This document shows positions 61,509 to 61,697 of a stretch of DNA of 61,697 nt, in pieces. The notes beneath the pieces are model-generated. The model was not told where the DNA came from and did no database searches. It saw only the letters and a program-made list of their open reading frames with translations. The position numbers and the translations under genes are program-made. This DNA is from Amycolatopsis nivea (GTDB lineage Bacteria > Actinomycetota > Actinomycetes > Mycobacteriales > Pseudonocardiaceae): positions 1 to 61,697 of the forward strand of contig NZ_SDLT01000051.1 of NCBI RefSeq assembly GCF_004522235.1, given 5' to 3'. Numbering within the stretch: the first letter of the stretch is position 1; the number at the start of each line of letters is the position of its first letter.

Positions 61509-61697
61509 TCACTCGCCCAGCACGGGCGGGTACGCGTCCGGCAGGTCCTCGAGGAAGTCGAAGGAACTGCCCTTGGTGTAGCGGTTCTGGTGGTCGTCGG
61601 AACCGTCGCCGCGCTGGCCCGCCATCGGCGGGAAGAACCCGCCGGACATCGGGCTGCCGCCGCGCGCGCCCGCCGCCGCGCCGGCCGCACCGGCTGC
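61509..61697 (-). CDS. C-terminal end of a PPE/WXG-type protein, cut by window edge
   Basis: 62 residues plus stop, open at the window edge. Ala/Gly-rich start followed by GGFFPPMAGQRGDGSDDHQN and an acidic tail (FLEDLPDAYPPVLGE), which is usual for actinomycete PPE-like/ESX substrate proteins. Its stop is 7 bases before the EspG-family start. The body and true start lie outside the window. Confidence 0.6.
   Translation of the reverse strand, partial: AAGAAGAAAGARGGSPMSGGFFPPMAGQRGDGSDDHQNRYTKGSSFDFLEDLPDAYPPVLGE

Noticed and set aside
1..61697. tRNA or rRNA genes, insertion sequences and attachment sites
   Set aside because: No cloverleaf, rRNA-like block, transposase motif or duplicated att-type core was recognised on either strand.

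Overview
The window is a high-GC actinomycete chromosome segment. Genes are tightly packed in ATGA, GTGA or TGATG-overlapping operons, GTG starts are frequent, and the content (ESX-type secretion genes, an Eis-like acetyltransferase, many acyl-CoA dehydrogenases, LuxR/GntR/TetR/LacI regulators) fits a Pseudonocardiaceae genome, most likely Amycolatopsis or a close relative. The genus is an inference from style and content. No rRNA, tRNA, CRISPR array, insertion sequence or phage structural module was seen.

Layout. 0-2.3 kb: a NarL/DesK-type two-component pair beside a doubtful membrane-protein fragment. 2.3-8.2 kb: a lipid-catabolic operon (FabG-like reductase, MaoC hydratase, APH-fold kinase, three acyl-CoA dehydrogenases) behind a perfect 16-bp palindrome. 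The same palindrome arms precede a second operon (two short-chain dehydrogenases, then an MFS transporter) at 10.7-13.6 kb, so the two form one putative regulon. A secreted GH18 protein with a DasR-like upstream site lies between. 13.9-20.5 kb: a sugar-uptake locus (binding protein, two permeases, no ATPase) divergent from LacI and a GH3 glycosidase, with one operator at each promoter. 20.7-23.8 kb: a large secreted beta-helix protein with a PDZ-like segment. 23.9-27.2 kb: transporter plus M20 peptidase with a divergent winged-helix regulator. 27.3-31 kb: P450, VOC and small accessory genes. 31-35.2 kb: a second two-component system divergent from a MacB-like ABC exporter. 35.2-37.4 kb: an MFS exporter and a predicted metal-linked protein behind a copper (CsoR-type) operator. 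37.8-42.4 kb: xanthine dehydrogenase xdhABC. 42.5-54.7 kb: an accessory catabolic region with an amidase/AtzG-like/TetR operon divergent from a metallo-beta-lactamase-fold hydrolase, a GntR-led operon (nitrilase, DUF2848, HpaB-type monooxygenase with a frameshift, cupin, flavin reductase, MFS) and an amidohydrolase. 55.3-61.7 kb: a GH76 enzyme and an ESX-linked operon (PPE-like end, EspG, two peptidoglycan hydrolases with His-rich linkers, two YbaB-like proteins).

Most interesting points: (1) the kinase plus acyl-CoA dehydrogenase pair looks like a split version of ACAD10/ACAD11, pointing to 4-hydroxyacyl-CoA catabolism; (2) the ESX-linked lytic transglycosylase and CHAP hydrolase are each fused to helical T7SS-like modules through His-rich linkers; (3) an intergenic array of decayed repeats appears to be built from the 3' end of the neighbouring gene; (4) a 224-bp tandem duplication sits across a tail-to-tail gene junction and leaves both genes intact; (5) two near-identical long hairpins both sit between convergent genes. 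Functions are read from motifs and context only; no database search was possible.
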